Of a DNA stretch of 64,000 nt, positions 38,910 to 47,762 are shown one piece after another (positions within the stretch are counted from its first letter, which is position 1; every line of letters starts with the position of its first letter). Under the pieces are notes generated by a model. The model saw nothing but the letters and a program-made list of their open reading frames with translations. It made no database searches and had not been told where the DNA came from. This stretch comes from Bifidobacterium oedipodis (GTDB lineage Bacteria; Actinomycetota; Actinomycetes; Actinomycetales; Bifidobacteriaceae). The DNA is taken from NCBI RefSeq assembly GCF_012932425.1, contig NZ_JAAIII010000003.1, positions 366,649 through 430,648 on the forward strand. Reading direction: 5' to 3'. Position numbers and translations under genes: made by a program.

Positions 38910-39824
38910 TCAGACGGCTACGGGTGCCTTAATGGTGGGATGATGCTGGTAGCCGACGATATGGAAGTTCTCATAGTCGTAGTCGAACAACGAGGCGGCC
39001 TTGTCCATCGCGATGCGCGGATACGGGTAAGGCTCGCGGCTCAACTGCTCAAGCACCTGGTCGATGTGGTTGTCGTACACATGGCAGTCGCCACCCGTCC
39101 ACACGAACTCCCCCGGCTCCAGGCCGGCCTGCTGCGCCATCATCAAGGTGAGCAGCGCATAGGAGGCGATATTGAACGGCACGCCGAGGAACATGTCGCA
39201 CGAACGCTGGTACAGCTGGCAGCTGAGACGGCCGTCGGCCACATAGAACTGGAACAGCGCGTGGCATGGCGGCAGCGCCATCTGCTCGACCTCGGCGGGA
39301 TTCCACGCGGAGACGACCATGCGGCGCGAATCGGGATGGTTGCGGATCAGGTCAAGCACGTTCGCGATCTGGTCGATGGTGTGGTTCGGATCGTCCGGCG
39401 TGGGCGCGGGCCAGGAACGCCACTGCACGCCGTACACCGGGCCGAGGTCGCCGTTCTCGTCGGCCCATTCGTCCCAGATGTGCACGTTGCGTTCCAGAAG
39501 ATACTTGATGTTGCCGCCGTCGGAGCCGCGCAGGAACCACAGCAGCTCGGTGGCGAGCCCGCGGAAGAACACCGTTTTGGTGGTCAGCAGCGGGAAGCCC
39601 TCGCCGTGGGGCGATTCGCCCGAGGATGCGAAGGCGTGGCTTAAATCGAAGCGCATCTGCTGTCCGAACAGGGAGATCGTGCCGGTGCCGGTGCGATCGG
39701 ACTTCAACGTGCCCTCGGTGAGGATCTTTCGGACCAGATCCTCGTAGGGCATCGGAATATCGGTGTCTGGGCGCGCGGGAATACGAGCGCGAATATCATC
39801 GAGCTGTTCTTGAGTCAAAGCCAT
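38910..39824 (-). CDS. thyA: Thymidylate synthase
   Basis: A 304-residue ThyA. The catalytic Cys is in [13 protein letters not shown], with RMVVSAWNP upstream and the dUMP-binding [19 protein letters not shown] (in parts: [16 protein letters not shown]). The start at 39824 ([16 protein letters not shown]) is chosen over the longer frame to 40031 because the extra residues are unrelated to the family. TACACT lies eight bases before the ATG, so the mRNA may be leaderless. It forms an operon with folA. Confidence 0.96.
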   Translation of the reverse strand: MALTQEQLDDIRARIPARPDTDIPMPYEDLVRKILTEGTLKSDRTGTGTISLFGQQMRFDLSHAFASSGESPHGEGFPLLTTKTVFFRGLATELLWFLRGSDGGNIKYLLERNVHIWDEWADENGDLGPVYGVQWRSWPAPTPDDPNHTIDQIANVLDLIRNHPDSRRMVVSAWNPAEVEQMALPPCHALFQFYVADGRLSCQLYQRSCDMFLGVPFNIASYALLTLMMAQQAGLEPGEFVWTGGDCHVYDNHIDQVLEQLSREPYPYPRIAMDKAASLFDYDYENFHIVGYQHHPTIKAPVAV

Positions 39825-39999
39825 AGCATCCCAGTGTAGCGGGCGATCGGCGCAATCGTGTGTACCAAAGCAGTCGACATTGATGATGCGATAATGCTCA
39901 CACTGTGCCACACTGTGCGCAACGATGGTATGCCATGGGTTGTTCTCAAGGCATAATAGTGGGGTTACTGCAAGCCTGATCAAGCCACAAGGAGGCATT

Positions 40000-40413
40000 A
40001 TGGGCAAGCGACTGTGGGTCGAGCGCAACAAGGACGGCAGCTGGGATGCGTTCAGCGAAGACGGCGCTCACATCAAGTTCGGCAAGGATCGTGGCCAGTT
40101 CACGCCGGGTGACCTGATGAAGATCGCTCTGGCCGGCTGCGCGGCGCTGTCCAGCCAGTTCGCCATCGAGCACACACTGGGCGAAGGCAAGGGCGCGAAA
40201 ATCGTGGTGGACGGCACGTATGATGCCGACAACGACGCCTATATCAACTTCAACGAACAGCTGGTGGTTGACGCCGTGGACGCCGGCCTTTCGGACGAGG
40301 ATGCCGACAAGCTCAAAGAGCGCATCACCCGCCACGTGGACAAGGGCTGCACGGTCAAGCACACCTATGTGCAGGAAACGCCCGTACGCATGGACGTGAC
40401 GATTCGTCGCTAA
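40000..40413 (+). CDS. OsmC-family protein (organic peroxide resistance type)
   Basis: A 137-residue OsmC/YhfA-like protein. GGAGG precedes the ATG. The two conserved cysteines are in [14 protein letters not shown] (residue ~47) and KGCTVKHT (~121), the usual pair for thiol-dependent reduction of organic hydroperoxides. In an anaerobe this is likely a stress defence. It stands alone, between divergent thyA and a shared terminator. Confidence 0.85.
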   Translation: MGKRLWVERNKDGSWDAFSEDGAHIKFGKDRGQFTPGDLMKIALAGCAALSSQFAIEHTLGEGKGAKIVVDGTYDADNDAYINFNEQLVVDAVDAGLSDEDADKLKERITRHVDKGCTVKHTYVQETPVRMDVTIRR

Positions 40414-40427
40414 CGATTCAAGACACG

Positions 40428-40469
40428 CGAAGGGGGCATCCGGACGAATGGTTCGGATGCCCCCCTTCG
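40428..40469. terminator. Strong bidirectional terminator
   Basis: GCGAAGGGGGCATCCG and CGGATGCCCCCTTCGC form a 16-bp stem between the convergent OsmC and stress-protein genes. Confidence 0.85.
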
Positions 40470-40491
40470 CATCTATCGAAAGAGCAGAGAC

Positions 40492-41532
40492 TCAGCCCTG
40501 ACGCTCGGGATCAATGGTGCTTTCGATCTGCTCGACCACTGCGGCCGGTGCGGGCTCCACTGGAATCTCCTCGACGCCAGCGATATCCTCCAGCGACTTG
40601 GTGGGCACTTCGGCGGGTGAGCTCGGCACGGTGTCGAGACGGGACTCCGCAGCCTCCACATACTTGCGCGGCACCACATACACCGGGCCAACCGCGTGCT
40701 GCAGCAGGCCCTGGCTGGTCGAGCCAAGCAGCAGGCCGGTGAAACCGCCACGGCCACGAGAGCCCACAACCACCACATCATGGTCATAGCTGGCCTTGGT
40801 CAGCGCGCTGACGGCCGGGCCGGAGACGATCTGCTTGTTGATGGTCAGATTCGGATGCGACTCCTGCAGCGGCTTGATACGCACCTCCAGATCATCCTTG
40901 TAGGATTCCATCACGGCGTCCTCGCCATCCACACCCTTCAGGTTCGGCACGGCGGAGATCACATCAAGCTCGGCGTTCCAGCAGGAGGCGAAGTCAGCGG
41001 CGATATCCAGAGCCTTCAGACCCCACTTGGATTCGTCGGAACCAACCGCCACCTTGGTGATCGTATTGTTCAAATGCATCAGATTGCCGTCGTCATCGGT
41101 ATAAGGCACCACAACGATCGGGCAATAGGCGTAAGCAGGCAGCGACGAGGACGTGGTGCCCAGCAGGCGCTCGGCCAGGCCTCCCTTGCCGCGGTTGCCG
41201 ATAACGATGAGGTTGTAGTTGCGCGACAGTTCCACAAATACCGAGGCCGGATCGCCCGTAACAATCAGCGTGGCGGCCTCAACGCCCTGCTCATCCGCAA
41301 TGGCCTTGGCCTTGGACAGAATCTCCTGCGCGTCGGAGTGCGCGGCGTTATCATCCCCCATCGCCGTGTATGTGGCATCAAATGATACGGCAGCATAACT
41401 GGGCAGTGAATACGCGCAGACAATCTGCAGCGTCAGTCCAGCATGCTTGGCATAGTTCGCGGCCCACCATGTTGCCTTATAGCTGGCATGCGACCCGTCA
41501 ACACCGACGAGAATAGCCTTGTCGTTAATCAT
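40492..41532 (-). CDS. Universal stress protein with two Usp domains
   Basis: A 346-residue protein with Usp domains at about 1-150 and 155-300. The first begins ILVGVDGSHASYKATWWA and has the ATP-binding VIGNRGKGGLAERLLGTTSSSL; the second has VAVGSDESKWGLKALDIA and VVGSRGRGGFTGLLLGSTSQGL (quoted segments are separate motifs, G-2x-G-9x-G-S/T type). A ~45-residue acidic, Pro-rich tail follows. AAGGAGG precedes the start. Probably binds ATP and helps in stress survival. Confidence 0.92.
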   Translation of the reverse strand: MINDKAILVGVDGSHASYKATWWAANYAKHAGLTLQIVCAYSLPSYAAVSFDATYTAMGDDNAAHSDAQEILSKAKAIADEQGVEAATLIVTGDPASVFVELSRNYNLIVIGNRGKGGLAERLLGTTSSSLPAYAYCPIVVVPYTDDDGNLMHLNNTITKVAVGSDESKWGLKALDIAADFASCWNAELDVISAVPNLKGVDGEDAVMESYKDDLEVRIKPLQESHPNLTINKQIVSGPAVSALTKASYDHDVVVVGSRGRGGFTGLLLGSTSQGLLQHAVGPVYVVPRKYVEAAESRLDTVPSSPAEVPTKSLEDIAGVEEIPVEPAPAAVVEQIESTIDPERQG

Positions 41533-41653
41533 CACGACCTCCTTGACGTTATTGTTGCGCAACGTGCGTGAACGCCTTGCGCGTATCTCCAACAATACCC
41601 CGCAACACGCGCTTTGGCGCGTAGGCAAGGCCAAAGACTTTGCTGAAATACGC

Positions 41654-41685
41654 TGTGGGCGCACCCCCTAAAGGATGCGCCCACA
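41654..41685 (-). terminator. Terminator after NlpC/P60 gene
   Basis: TGTGGGCGCA and TGCGCCCACA form a perfect 10-bp stem, 42 bp beyond the stop of the NlpC/P60 gene. T-richness afterwards is moderate. Confidence 0.65.
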
Positions 41686-41726
41686 ACATCAGATGCTTAC
41701 CGTGTGTCTGTTATTTGCCTTGCAAG

Positions 41727-42482
41727 CTACTGCACGCGAATGTAGTAATAGCTGCTCGGCACCACGCTGGCAACGGCAGAAATCTGCGTGCCGGTACTAG
41801 GGTTCATGGCATGAATCATCAGGCCGTTGCCCAGATAGATGCCGGCATGGCTCACATCAGTGGAAATCATAAGATCGCCGGGCTGCGGATCAGTCACATG
41901 CACACCGGCGTTCACCTGCTGGTAGGTGGTGCGCCCGATGTTCTTGCCGAATTGGGCGAACACCCACTGGGTAAAGCCCGAGCAATCCCAGCCGGCCGGA
42001 GTGTTGCCGCCGTATACATAGGGATAGCCGACAAATTGCGCGGCGTAGGCACCAATACTGCTATTGGCCGCAGGAGCTTCGACGCTGCCAGCGGTGGAGT
42101 CGGTGCCGGTTCCATCAGCAGTTCCCGCAGCATCGGAATTGCCCAAGGCCTCACGCTGCGAGGATCGGTTTGCAGCTTCTGCCTGCTGCTGAGCGGCCTG
42201 TTCATCGGCCTGCTGCTGGGCTGCGGCCTCTTTTTCGGCCTGCGATTCGGTTTCGGGAACGTTCAGATTTTCGATGCCGCCCCAGTTGGACGCATCATCA
42301 ACCGCAGTGGAGGAGGCTTCGGCCAGCAGGTTCTTCTTAACCGACACCACTTTGGGGAAGGAACGAGATGAGACAACAGCGCTCTCTTCGGCGCTGTTGG
42401 CTGCGGGTGCAACGCCCGCGCACAAGATACCGGTCGCAGCAACAGCCGCGACAACAGACACAATTTGCTTAATCTTCATCAT
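41727..42482 (-). CDS. Secreted NlpC/P60 endopeptidase
   Basis: A 251-residue exported protein with signal peptide (MMKIKQIVSVVAAVAATGI, cleavage near APAANSA). A conserved segment (SFPKVVSVKKNLLAEASST, then NWGGIENLNVPETESQAEKEAA) leads to a Gln/Ala-rich linker and an NlpC/P60 domain with Cys in AGWDCSGFTQWVF, His in VSHAGIYLGN and a third polar residue in MIHAMNP. It should cut D-Glu-diamino-acid bonds in peptidoglycan stem peptides. No good ribosome site is seen; ATG at 42482 or 42479. The next gene upstream is a paralogue with the same N-terminal half. Confidence 0.92.
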   Translation of the reverse strand: MMKIKQIVSVVAAVAATGILCAGVAPAANSAEESAVVSSRSFPKVVSVKKNLLAEASSTAVDDASNWGGIENLNVPETESQAEKEAAAQQQADEQAAQQQAEAANRSSQREALGNSDAAGTADGTGTDSTAGSVEAPAANSSIGAYAAQFVGYPYVYGGNTPAGWDCSGFTQWVFAQFGKNIGRTTYQQVNAGVHVTDPQPGDLMISTDVSHAGIYLGNGLMIHAMNPSTGTQISAVASVVPSSYYYIRVQ

Positions 42483-42570
42483 CACTGCACTAACTTAGCA
42501 GCACCGTTACCCTCAGCCTAAGGCATAACCGGCAATCTCAGCTTCTCTGTGCAACACGCCACATACAAAA

Positions 42571-42600
42571 CCCGGCTGGATGGCGAACCATGCAGCCGGG
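42571..42600 (-). terminator. Terminator after second NlpC/P60 gene
   Basis: CCCGGCTG and CAGCCGGG stem, followed on the minus strand by TTTTGTATG, 76 bp past the stop at 42676. Confidence 0.8.
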
Positions 42601-42675
42601 TGATTCATAAGCGTATCTGTTCAGACCATCAGCTCAACGTCAGATGGTCGCAGAAAGTATTGTCACAACAAAGCA

Positions 42676-43398
42676 TCAGGGAATACGCACCACAGTGCTC
42701 GGATATCCGGAATATTCAGAAGTGGTCACGTCCAGTCCGGCGAGGGCCACGGTACCACCGGACCAACCGCCGTGAATGGCTTGGCCGTTACCGACATACA
42801 GTGCCACATGGGCATTGCCCCAAATCAGAATGTCGCCGGCCTGCATCGTGCCGTCGGTGACTACCTGGGCTCCCGGAATATTCGCGTATTGCGCAGGCCA
42901 GCCGTGGAAATCAATGCCGCGTGCGGCCAGTGCCAACGTCACCAGCATCGTGCAATCCATGGATTGGCCGATCAGACCATATGCGGCGTCCACCGAGGCA
43001 CCGGCACCAGCGGACACGGTGGTGACGGTATCGCGATAGGTATTGCGGCTAGCGGCGACGGATTGCTCGGCAGGGGCAGCGGTCTGGGTTGCCTCTTCGG
43101 CCTCTTGCTGGGCCTGAGCCTCTTCTTCGGCCTTCTTCTGAGCCGCAGCTTCCTTTTCGGCCTGTGATTCGGTCTGGGGAACGTTCAGGCTTTCAATGCC
43201 ACCCCAGTTCGAGCCATCTTCAACGCTGGTGGATGTGGCTTCAGCCATCAGATTCTGACGCACCTGCGCATATGCGGGGAACGATTTAGTAGAGGTGATG
43301 GTGCCCTCGGCCGCGTTTGCCGCCGGAGCGAAGGCGCACAGGCAGGCCGCCGCCATGCAAGCGGCGATTGCGGCAGATGCAACAGAAGTAATCTTCAT
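42676..43398 (-). CDS. Secreted NlpC/P60-like protein, divergent active site
   Basis: A 240-residue paralogue of the previous protein. The signal peptide (MKITSVASAAIAACMAAACL) and the segment NWGGIESLNVPQTESQAEKEAA are nearly the same, but the catalytic domain differs: the Cys lies in QSMDCTMLVTLAL instead of DCSGF, with His in AHVALYVGN and AIHGGW. It may cut a different bond, or only bind. It has its own terminator. Confidence 0.85.
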   Translation of the reverse strand: MKITSVASAAIAACMAAACLCAFAPAANAAEGTITSTKSFPAYAQVRQNLMAEATSTSVEDGSNWGGIESLNVPQTESQAEKEAAAQKKAEEEAQAQQEAEEATQTAAPAEQSVAASRNTYRDTVTTVSAGAGASVDAAYGLIGQSMDCTMLVTLALAARGIDFHGWPAQYANIPGAQVVTDGTMQAGDILIWGNAHVALYVGNGQAIHGGWSGGTVALAGLDVTTSEYSGYPSTVVRIP

Positions 43399-43521
43399 AA
43401 ACCCTCACCATACACGCTGCCGTCCGGCAAGCCTCAAAACCGGCTAGGCAAAGATGGTGTGAGCACTTATAATCATCGGCGTGTCGCGATGCACTAACAG
43501 CGACACATATCTCAGTGATGA

Positions 43522-44478
43522 TCAGTAGTGAATGTACTGCAGCTTGGATGCGGATTCGGCGGAGAAAGTACGCTGGGAAATCTCGCCAAGCCCCTTGACG
43601 TTCGATTCGGAAACCTCAATCGAACCATCCTGATTGATTTTTTCGACGATGGCCACATGCCCGTAAAGCAGGCTGGCACCTTCCTGACCACCGGTGAACA
43701 CCACGATATCGCCGACGTGGCGTGCGGTGTTATCCACCCAATAGCCCAAGCTCCTGGCGGAATCGGCCCACATGCCGCCGTTACCGAAGTTGCCGCTGAC
43801 GGGCAGTCCCAGTTCAGCGCGACGCTGGTAGGCATACCACGTGCACTGACCCCACGGGTAGTTGTTGGTTTCGGTGCCAACTTCATGGTTGGGGTTGAAT
43901 CCGGCGGGAAGAACGGCTTCATCCTGATCGACCAGCTGGGAGACCACCGGATTGTTCGCGGTGTTGCGGTTCATCAGCTTGGTGTCCAGAGAGTTGTCTG
44001 AATTGCTCAGCGCCCATTCGCCACCATCGGCGGTGGACTGCTGGGCGACGGACGACTCCAGCGGAGTACGGGCTTCGTCACGAGAAACGGTGTCGGAGAC
44101 GTTGACACGCTTAATCTGCGTGGTCGTGGTCGCCGGATCAGCAAGCAGGGGGTTCAAGTTCTCATCGTTGCCGGTAAAGGCCACAGCGGTGGCTGCAGTA
44201 CCCACCAAGGCCGCCAGAGAGGCGGAGGCAAGAATATGGCTGCGACGCTCGGCTGCGCGGGCAGCCTCACGAATGGCACGACGCGACTGAGGCGCGATTT
44301 CGTTGATCTTTTCCGCCACTGCGGGATCAAGTCCCAGCGTCACAGCATCGCCGCCTGCCGCCTGAACGGCGCGCACGCAGCGGGTGGAATGCGAACCCTT
44401 GCCGGAGGCGAAAAGCGCCTTCGCTAAGCTGAACTTCTGGCCCGAGGCCTTGGTTGCTTTATGCGAGGCATGCTTCAT
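43522..44478 (-). CDS. CHAP-domain cell-wall protein with membrane anchor
   Basis: A 318-residue protein. The first ~80 residues are basic and cytoplasmic, then a membrane helix (residues ~83-103: ILASASLAALVGTAATAVAF) and an extracellular part with a C-terminal CHAP domain: catalytic Cys in WGQCTWYAYQRRAELG, His in LYGHVAIVEKI, and Glu/Asn in IEVSESNVKG. The long cytoplasmic leader is unusual for this family and suggests a signal anchor rather than cleavage. It belongs to a run of three wall-hydrolase genes. Confidence 0.88.
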   Translation of the reverse strand: MKHASHKATKASGQKFSLAKALFASGKGSHSTRCVRAVQAAGGDAVTLGLDPAVAEKINEIAPQSRRAIREAARAAERRSHILASASLAALVGTAATAVAFTGNDENLNPLLADPATTTTQIKRVNVSDTVSRDEARTPLESSVAQQSTADGGEWALSNSDNSLDTKLMNRNTANNPVVSQLVDQDEAVLPAGFNPNHEVGTETNNYPWGQCTWYAYQRRAELGLPVSGNFGNGGMWADSARSLGYWVDNTARHVGDIVVFTGGQEGASLLYGHVAIVEKINQDGSIEVSESNVKGLGEISQRTFSAESASKLQYIHY

Positions 44479-44705
44479 ATCAAAAACTCCTTGGATGGGT
44501 TCGGGACGCCCCTCGTGCGGGCGTCACATTACCGTCACAGGTATGTACTGTACAACGGGTACGGGTCAAACCTCAACCACATATCGTGCGGTTCGGGCGT
44601 GTCAAACGATTGATGTTTGGACTACCCGTCAACTACCTGTCAGCGTTATGCCCGCCAATCGGGCATATCCGCCCCTCTTCGCGCACGGCAACTACCCTAG
44701 GGATT
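44479..44705. promoter_or_regulatory. Divergent gap between CHAP gene and serC
   Basis: Contains TCAAAC-GATTGAT-GTTTGGA (dyad near 44598-44618) and GTAC-rich sequence near 44543. It must contain promoters for both genes, but no clear -10/-35 pair was picked. Confidence 0.35.
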
Positions 44706-45842
44706 ATGAGTGTGATTATTCCTGATTCCCTGAAGCCCAACGACGGTCGCTTCGGCTCCGGCCCCAGCAAGATTCGCCCCGAACAAGTCGCCGCGCTTGA
44801 CGCCGCGGCACTCGGCCCGCTCGGCACCTCGCATCGCCAGACGCCCGTCAAGCAGATCGTCGCCTCGATCCGCGAAGGGCTGACTCAATTCTTCAACCTG
44901 CCCGACGGCTACGAAATCGCGCTGGGCAACGGCGGCGCCAGCGCATTCTGGGAGGTCGCCTGCGCCTGCCTGATCGAACGTCGTGCTGCTTTCGGCACCT
45001 ATGGCTCCTTCAGCTCGAAGTTCGCCGCTTCCGCCAAGAACGCGCCCTTCCTTGAGGATCCGGCTGTGTTCGAAGGCGAGCCCGGCACCTACCGACTGCC
45101 GGAACTCACCGAAGGTGTGGATACATACTGCTGGGCGCATAACGAAACCTCCACCGGTGTCGCCGCTCCGATCCGTCGCGTGCCGGGCAGCGCCGAGGCC
45201 GGTGCGTTAACCGTTATCGACGGCACCAGCGCGGCCGGCGCACTGCCGATCGATATCAGCCAAACCGATGCCTATTACTTCTCCCCGCAGAAGGCTTTCG
45301 GTTCCGACGGCGGCCTGTGGGTGGCCGTACTCTCCCCCGCCGCAATCGAGCGCGCGGCCAAAGTGGAGGCGAGTGCCACGGCTGATGGCGCACGTCGCTG
45401 GGTGCCGCCGTTCCTTTCGCTTACCCAGGCGCTGAACAATTCGCGCAAGGATCAGACGTTGAACACTCCGGCTGTGGCCACTCTGATCATGATGGAGAAC
45501 CAGATTCGCTGGCTGAACGCCAATGGTGGTTTGGCTTGGCCCACCGCACGCTGCGCCGAATCGGCCTCCATCCTGTATTCCTGGGCTGAGAAGAGCGAGT
45601 ATGCGCATCCGTTCGTCACCGATCCTGCGGCGCGTTCCACCGCTGTGGTCACCATTGATTTGGATGATGCGCTTCCGGCCTCCCAGGTGCTTGCCGAGCT
45701 GCGTGCCAACGGCATTGTGGATGCCTCTGGCTATCGCAAGCTTGGTCGCAACCAGCTGCGTGTCGGCGTGTTCCCTTCGGTGGATCCGGCCGATGTCGAA
45801 GCCTTCACCAAGTGCGTTGATTACGTGGCAGAACGTTTGTAG
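44706..45842 (+). CDS. serC: Phosphoserine aminotransferase
   Basis: A 378-residue actinobacterial-type SerC. It starts MSVIIPDSLKPNDGRFGSGPSKIRPEQV; PLP Lys in YYFSPQKAFGSDGGLW; HNETSTGV upstream. AGGGA precedes the ATG at 44706; the frame open to 44454 is not coding-like. It converts 3-phosphohydroxypyruvate to phosphoserine in serine synthesis, and may serve pyridoxal phosphate synthesis. Monocistronic, ending in a terminator. Confidence 0.95.
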   Translation: MSVIIPDSLKPNDGRFGSGPSKIRPEQVAALDAAALGPLGTSHRQTPVKQIVASIREGLTQFFNLPDGYEIALGNGGASAFWEVACACLIERRAAFGTYGSFSSKFAASAKNAPFLEDPAVFEGEPGTYRLPELTEGVDTYCWAHNETSTGVAAPIRRVPGSAEAGALTVIDGTSAAGALPIDISQTDAYYFSPQKAFGSDGGLWVAVLSPAAIERAAKVEASATADGARRWVPPFLSLTQALNNSRKDQTLNTPAVATLIMMENQIRWLNANGGLAWPTARCAESASILYSWAEKSEYAHPFVTDPAARSTAVVTIDLDDALPASQVLAELRANGIVDASGYRKLGRNQLRVGVFPSVDPADVEAFTKCVDYVAERL

Positions 45843-45926
45843 TCGAGGTAATCGCCAGAGGCTGCCGGTGATTTTCTGCAGCTGCTGGCGATGGTTTTCC
45901 TCACGCATCGTACTTCACTAGCGATT

Positions 45927-45976
45927 GAACGCCCCTGTTGTATGCCGATACTATATCGGTCGCAGCAGGGGCGTTT
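45927..45976 (+). terminator. Terminator after serC
   Basis: AACGCCCCTG and CAGGGGCGTT form a 10-bp stem around a ~30-nt loop, followed by TGCTT. Confidence 0.65.
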
Positions 45977-46088
45977 GCTTATCGTAAAGCCCCCGCACGC
46001 ACAAAACCAGCGGAAATCTGGCGCAAAGACTGCCACATCATCCGCTGCAACCGACAAATGACCGTGGCACTGGCTAGTGTCAGGCAGT

Positions 46089-46343
46089 ATGAAATTCGCG
46101 CCCCTCATCGATCCCGCGGTTCGCAAGCCCGCGCCCAAACCCGTTCGTGTCGACCTGCGTAAAGCGTTCGGCATAGGAACAGGCCTGTGGGCTATTGCGT
46201 TGGTCGTGTCGTTGGTATTGCTGGCGTTCGATCGTGACACGATGCCGTTGGTGACGATGTGCGTCTGCGGCGTGGTGATCGGCGTGCTGCTGTTGATTTG
46301 GGAATACTTCGACCGCTGGGATTATCGCCGTCTCGGCGAATAG
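46089..46343 (+). CDS. DUF2530 small membrane protein
   Basis: An 84-residue protein with two membrane helices (GTGLWAIALVVSLVLLAF and VTMCVCGVVIGVLLLIW) and a basic N-terminus rich in Pro/Lys. The pattern, ending in WEYFDRWDYRRLGE, fits the actinobacterial DUF2530 family. A weak ribosome site (AGG) precedes the ATG at 46089; a GTG four codons earlier is possible. Function unknown. It converges on the kinase gene. Confidence 0.8.
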   Translation: MKFAPLIDPAVRKPAPKPVRVDLRKAFGIGTGLWAIALVVSLVLLAFDRDTMPLVTMCVCGVVIGVLLLIWEYFDRWDYRRLGE

Positions 46344-46358
46344 GAGACGTTTCCTGCG

Positions 46359-47552
46359 CTACCGGGCCAGCGGCAGGCTCAGGGTAAATGTGCTGCCCTG
46401 CCCCGGGGTGCTCCATACCGACACATCGCCATGGTGCGTCAACGCCACATGCTTGACGATGGCTAGGCCCAAACCCACGCCGTCCGCCGTGCGCTCACTC
46501 TGCTCGGCACCACGATAGAATCGCTCAAAGATGCGTGACTGATCCTTTTTGGCAATACCCACGCCCTGATCGATTACGCGGATTACCGCATGCTGGCCAT
46601 CCTCGGCCTTGGCAACGGTGATACTCACCATGCCGCCCGGATTCGAATACCCGATGGCGTTCTCGATGAGCTTGGTCACCGCACTATCGATCTGATTGGT
46701 GTCGCCGTTAATCACCACATCGTCTGCTCCCCCAACGTTCAATGTGACGTCAGCAGCCTCAGCTTGCGGCGTTACGTGCGCGACAATAGCCTGCAGCTGT
46801 TCCATTACGTTCAGTCGGTTGGCCGACGATGGCGTCACCGGCTCCTGCGCACGAATCAGCAGCAGCAAATCGGAAACCATATGGTTGAGTTTGGTGCAGC
46901 TGGAACGCACCTGACGCGCGTCGGCGGCAATCTGCGCAGGATCGCGCACCTCACACTCCAATGAGTCGGCCAACTTGGCCAACGCTTCGGTGGGCCCCAG
47001 CAACTGTTCGGACACGTTAGTAATAAAGGAGTCGCGCACCTGGTTGAACCGCACCGCCTCACTGACATCGGTGAGCAGCACAATAACGAAACGATCGTTG
47101 ATACGCCCCACTGTAACTTTGAGCCAGTTAGGACGCTGCACCGACTTCGTCGCCGCAGCCTGTTTCCGATCGCCTTGCGCGATGAAGCGTTCCGGCGTGG
47201 CGGTGGTCAAATCGAACTGTCGCTTGCCGCCGGAGCGCCGGGCTTTGTGCACGGCATCCAGCACCTGCGAATCGACGATGGCATCATCGGACACCACACC
47301 CAGACGGTAGGCGTCGGGGCTGGACCGCACTACTTCATCGTGCTCATCGACCACAATCGATGCTCCCGGCAGCAGGGACAGCAGCGTGGCGGTGTCGTCG
47401 GATAGATCGTCACCATCGGTGTCATCGCTTTGCGCCGAATCAACGCGGAAACGGTGTGTGGCAACCCCCACCGCCACAACAACAGCCCCAACCACCAGCA
47501 TGGCAAGCACGAGGCAGAGAGCAACAAACGCGGCAATCGGCATCTCAATCAT
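46359..47552 (-). CDS. SenX3/PhoR-like sensor kinase lacking the H-box histidine
   Basis: A 397-residue protein: one N-terminal membrane helix (residues ~5-32), a PAS-like domain (~50-180), a dimerisation helix and an HATPase domain with N box NAIGYSNPGG, DQGVGIAKKDQSRIFERFYR (G1/F boxes) and GVGLGLAIVKHVALTHHG (G2). Where the phospho-acceptor motif VSHELxTP should be, the sequence reads NVSEQLLGPTEAL, with Glu in place of His. The position, single helix and divergent phoU point to the phosphate-sensing PhoR/SenX3 group. Without His it cannot autophosphorylate in the usual way. No response regulator gene lies beside it. Confidence 0.88.
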   Translation of the reverse strand: MIEMPIAAFVALCLVLAMLVVGAVVVAVGVATHRFRVDSAQSDDTDGDDLSDDTATLLSLLPGASIVVDEHDEVVRSSPDAYRLGVVSDDAIVDSQVLDAVHKARRSGGKRQFDLTTATPERFIAQGDRKQAAATKSVQRPNWLKVTVGRINDRFVIVLLTDVSEAVRFNQVRDSFITNVSEQLLGPTEALAKLADSLECEVRDPAQIAADARQVRSSCTKLNHMVSDLLLLIRAQEPVTPSSANRLNVMEQLQAIVAHVTPQAEAADVTLNVGGADDVVINGDTNQIDSAVTKLIENAIGYSNPGGMVSITVAKAEDGQHAVIRVIDQGVGIAKKDQSRIFERFYRGAEQSERTADGVGLGLAIVKHVALTHHGDVSVWSTPGQGSTFTLSLPLAR

Positions 47553-47617
47553 GGTTCCATTCTTTCACACCTAGGGCTGGGCAGCTGCGCGACCCGCACA
47601 CAGCAACCGCCACGAAG

Positions 47618-47650
47618 ATGAATTCAAAATGAACTATTCAATGAACTTTG
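47618..47650. promoter_or_regulatory. Candidate Pho box (direct repeats) between kinase gene and phoU
   Basis: ATGAACT occurs at 47629-47635 and 47641-47647, each preceded by ATTCAA-type sequence; read on the other strand this gives GTTCAT repeats 12 bp apart. Actinobacterial PhoP/RegX3 boxes are direct repeats with a GTTCA core about 11 bp apart. Confidence 0.45.
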
Positions 47651-47762
47651 GAACAACGTAAGGTTGCGATTGCCTACGTTGCCGTGAGCCGGGAGTGCTG
47701 GGATAATACACTGGTACAGGTTGTAATACCAGAAGCATGAATGCTCATGAAAGGCTAGAGAA

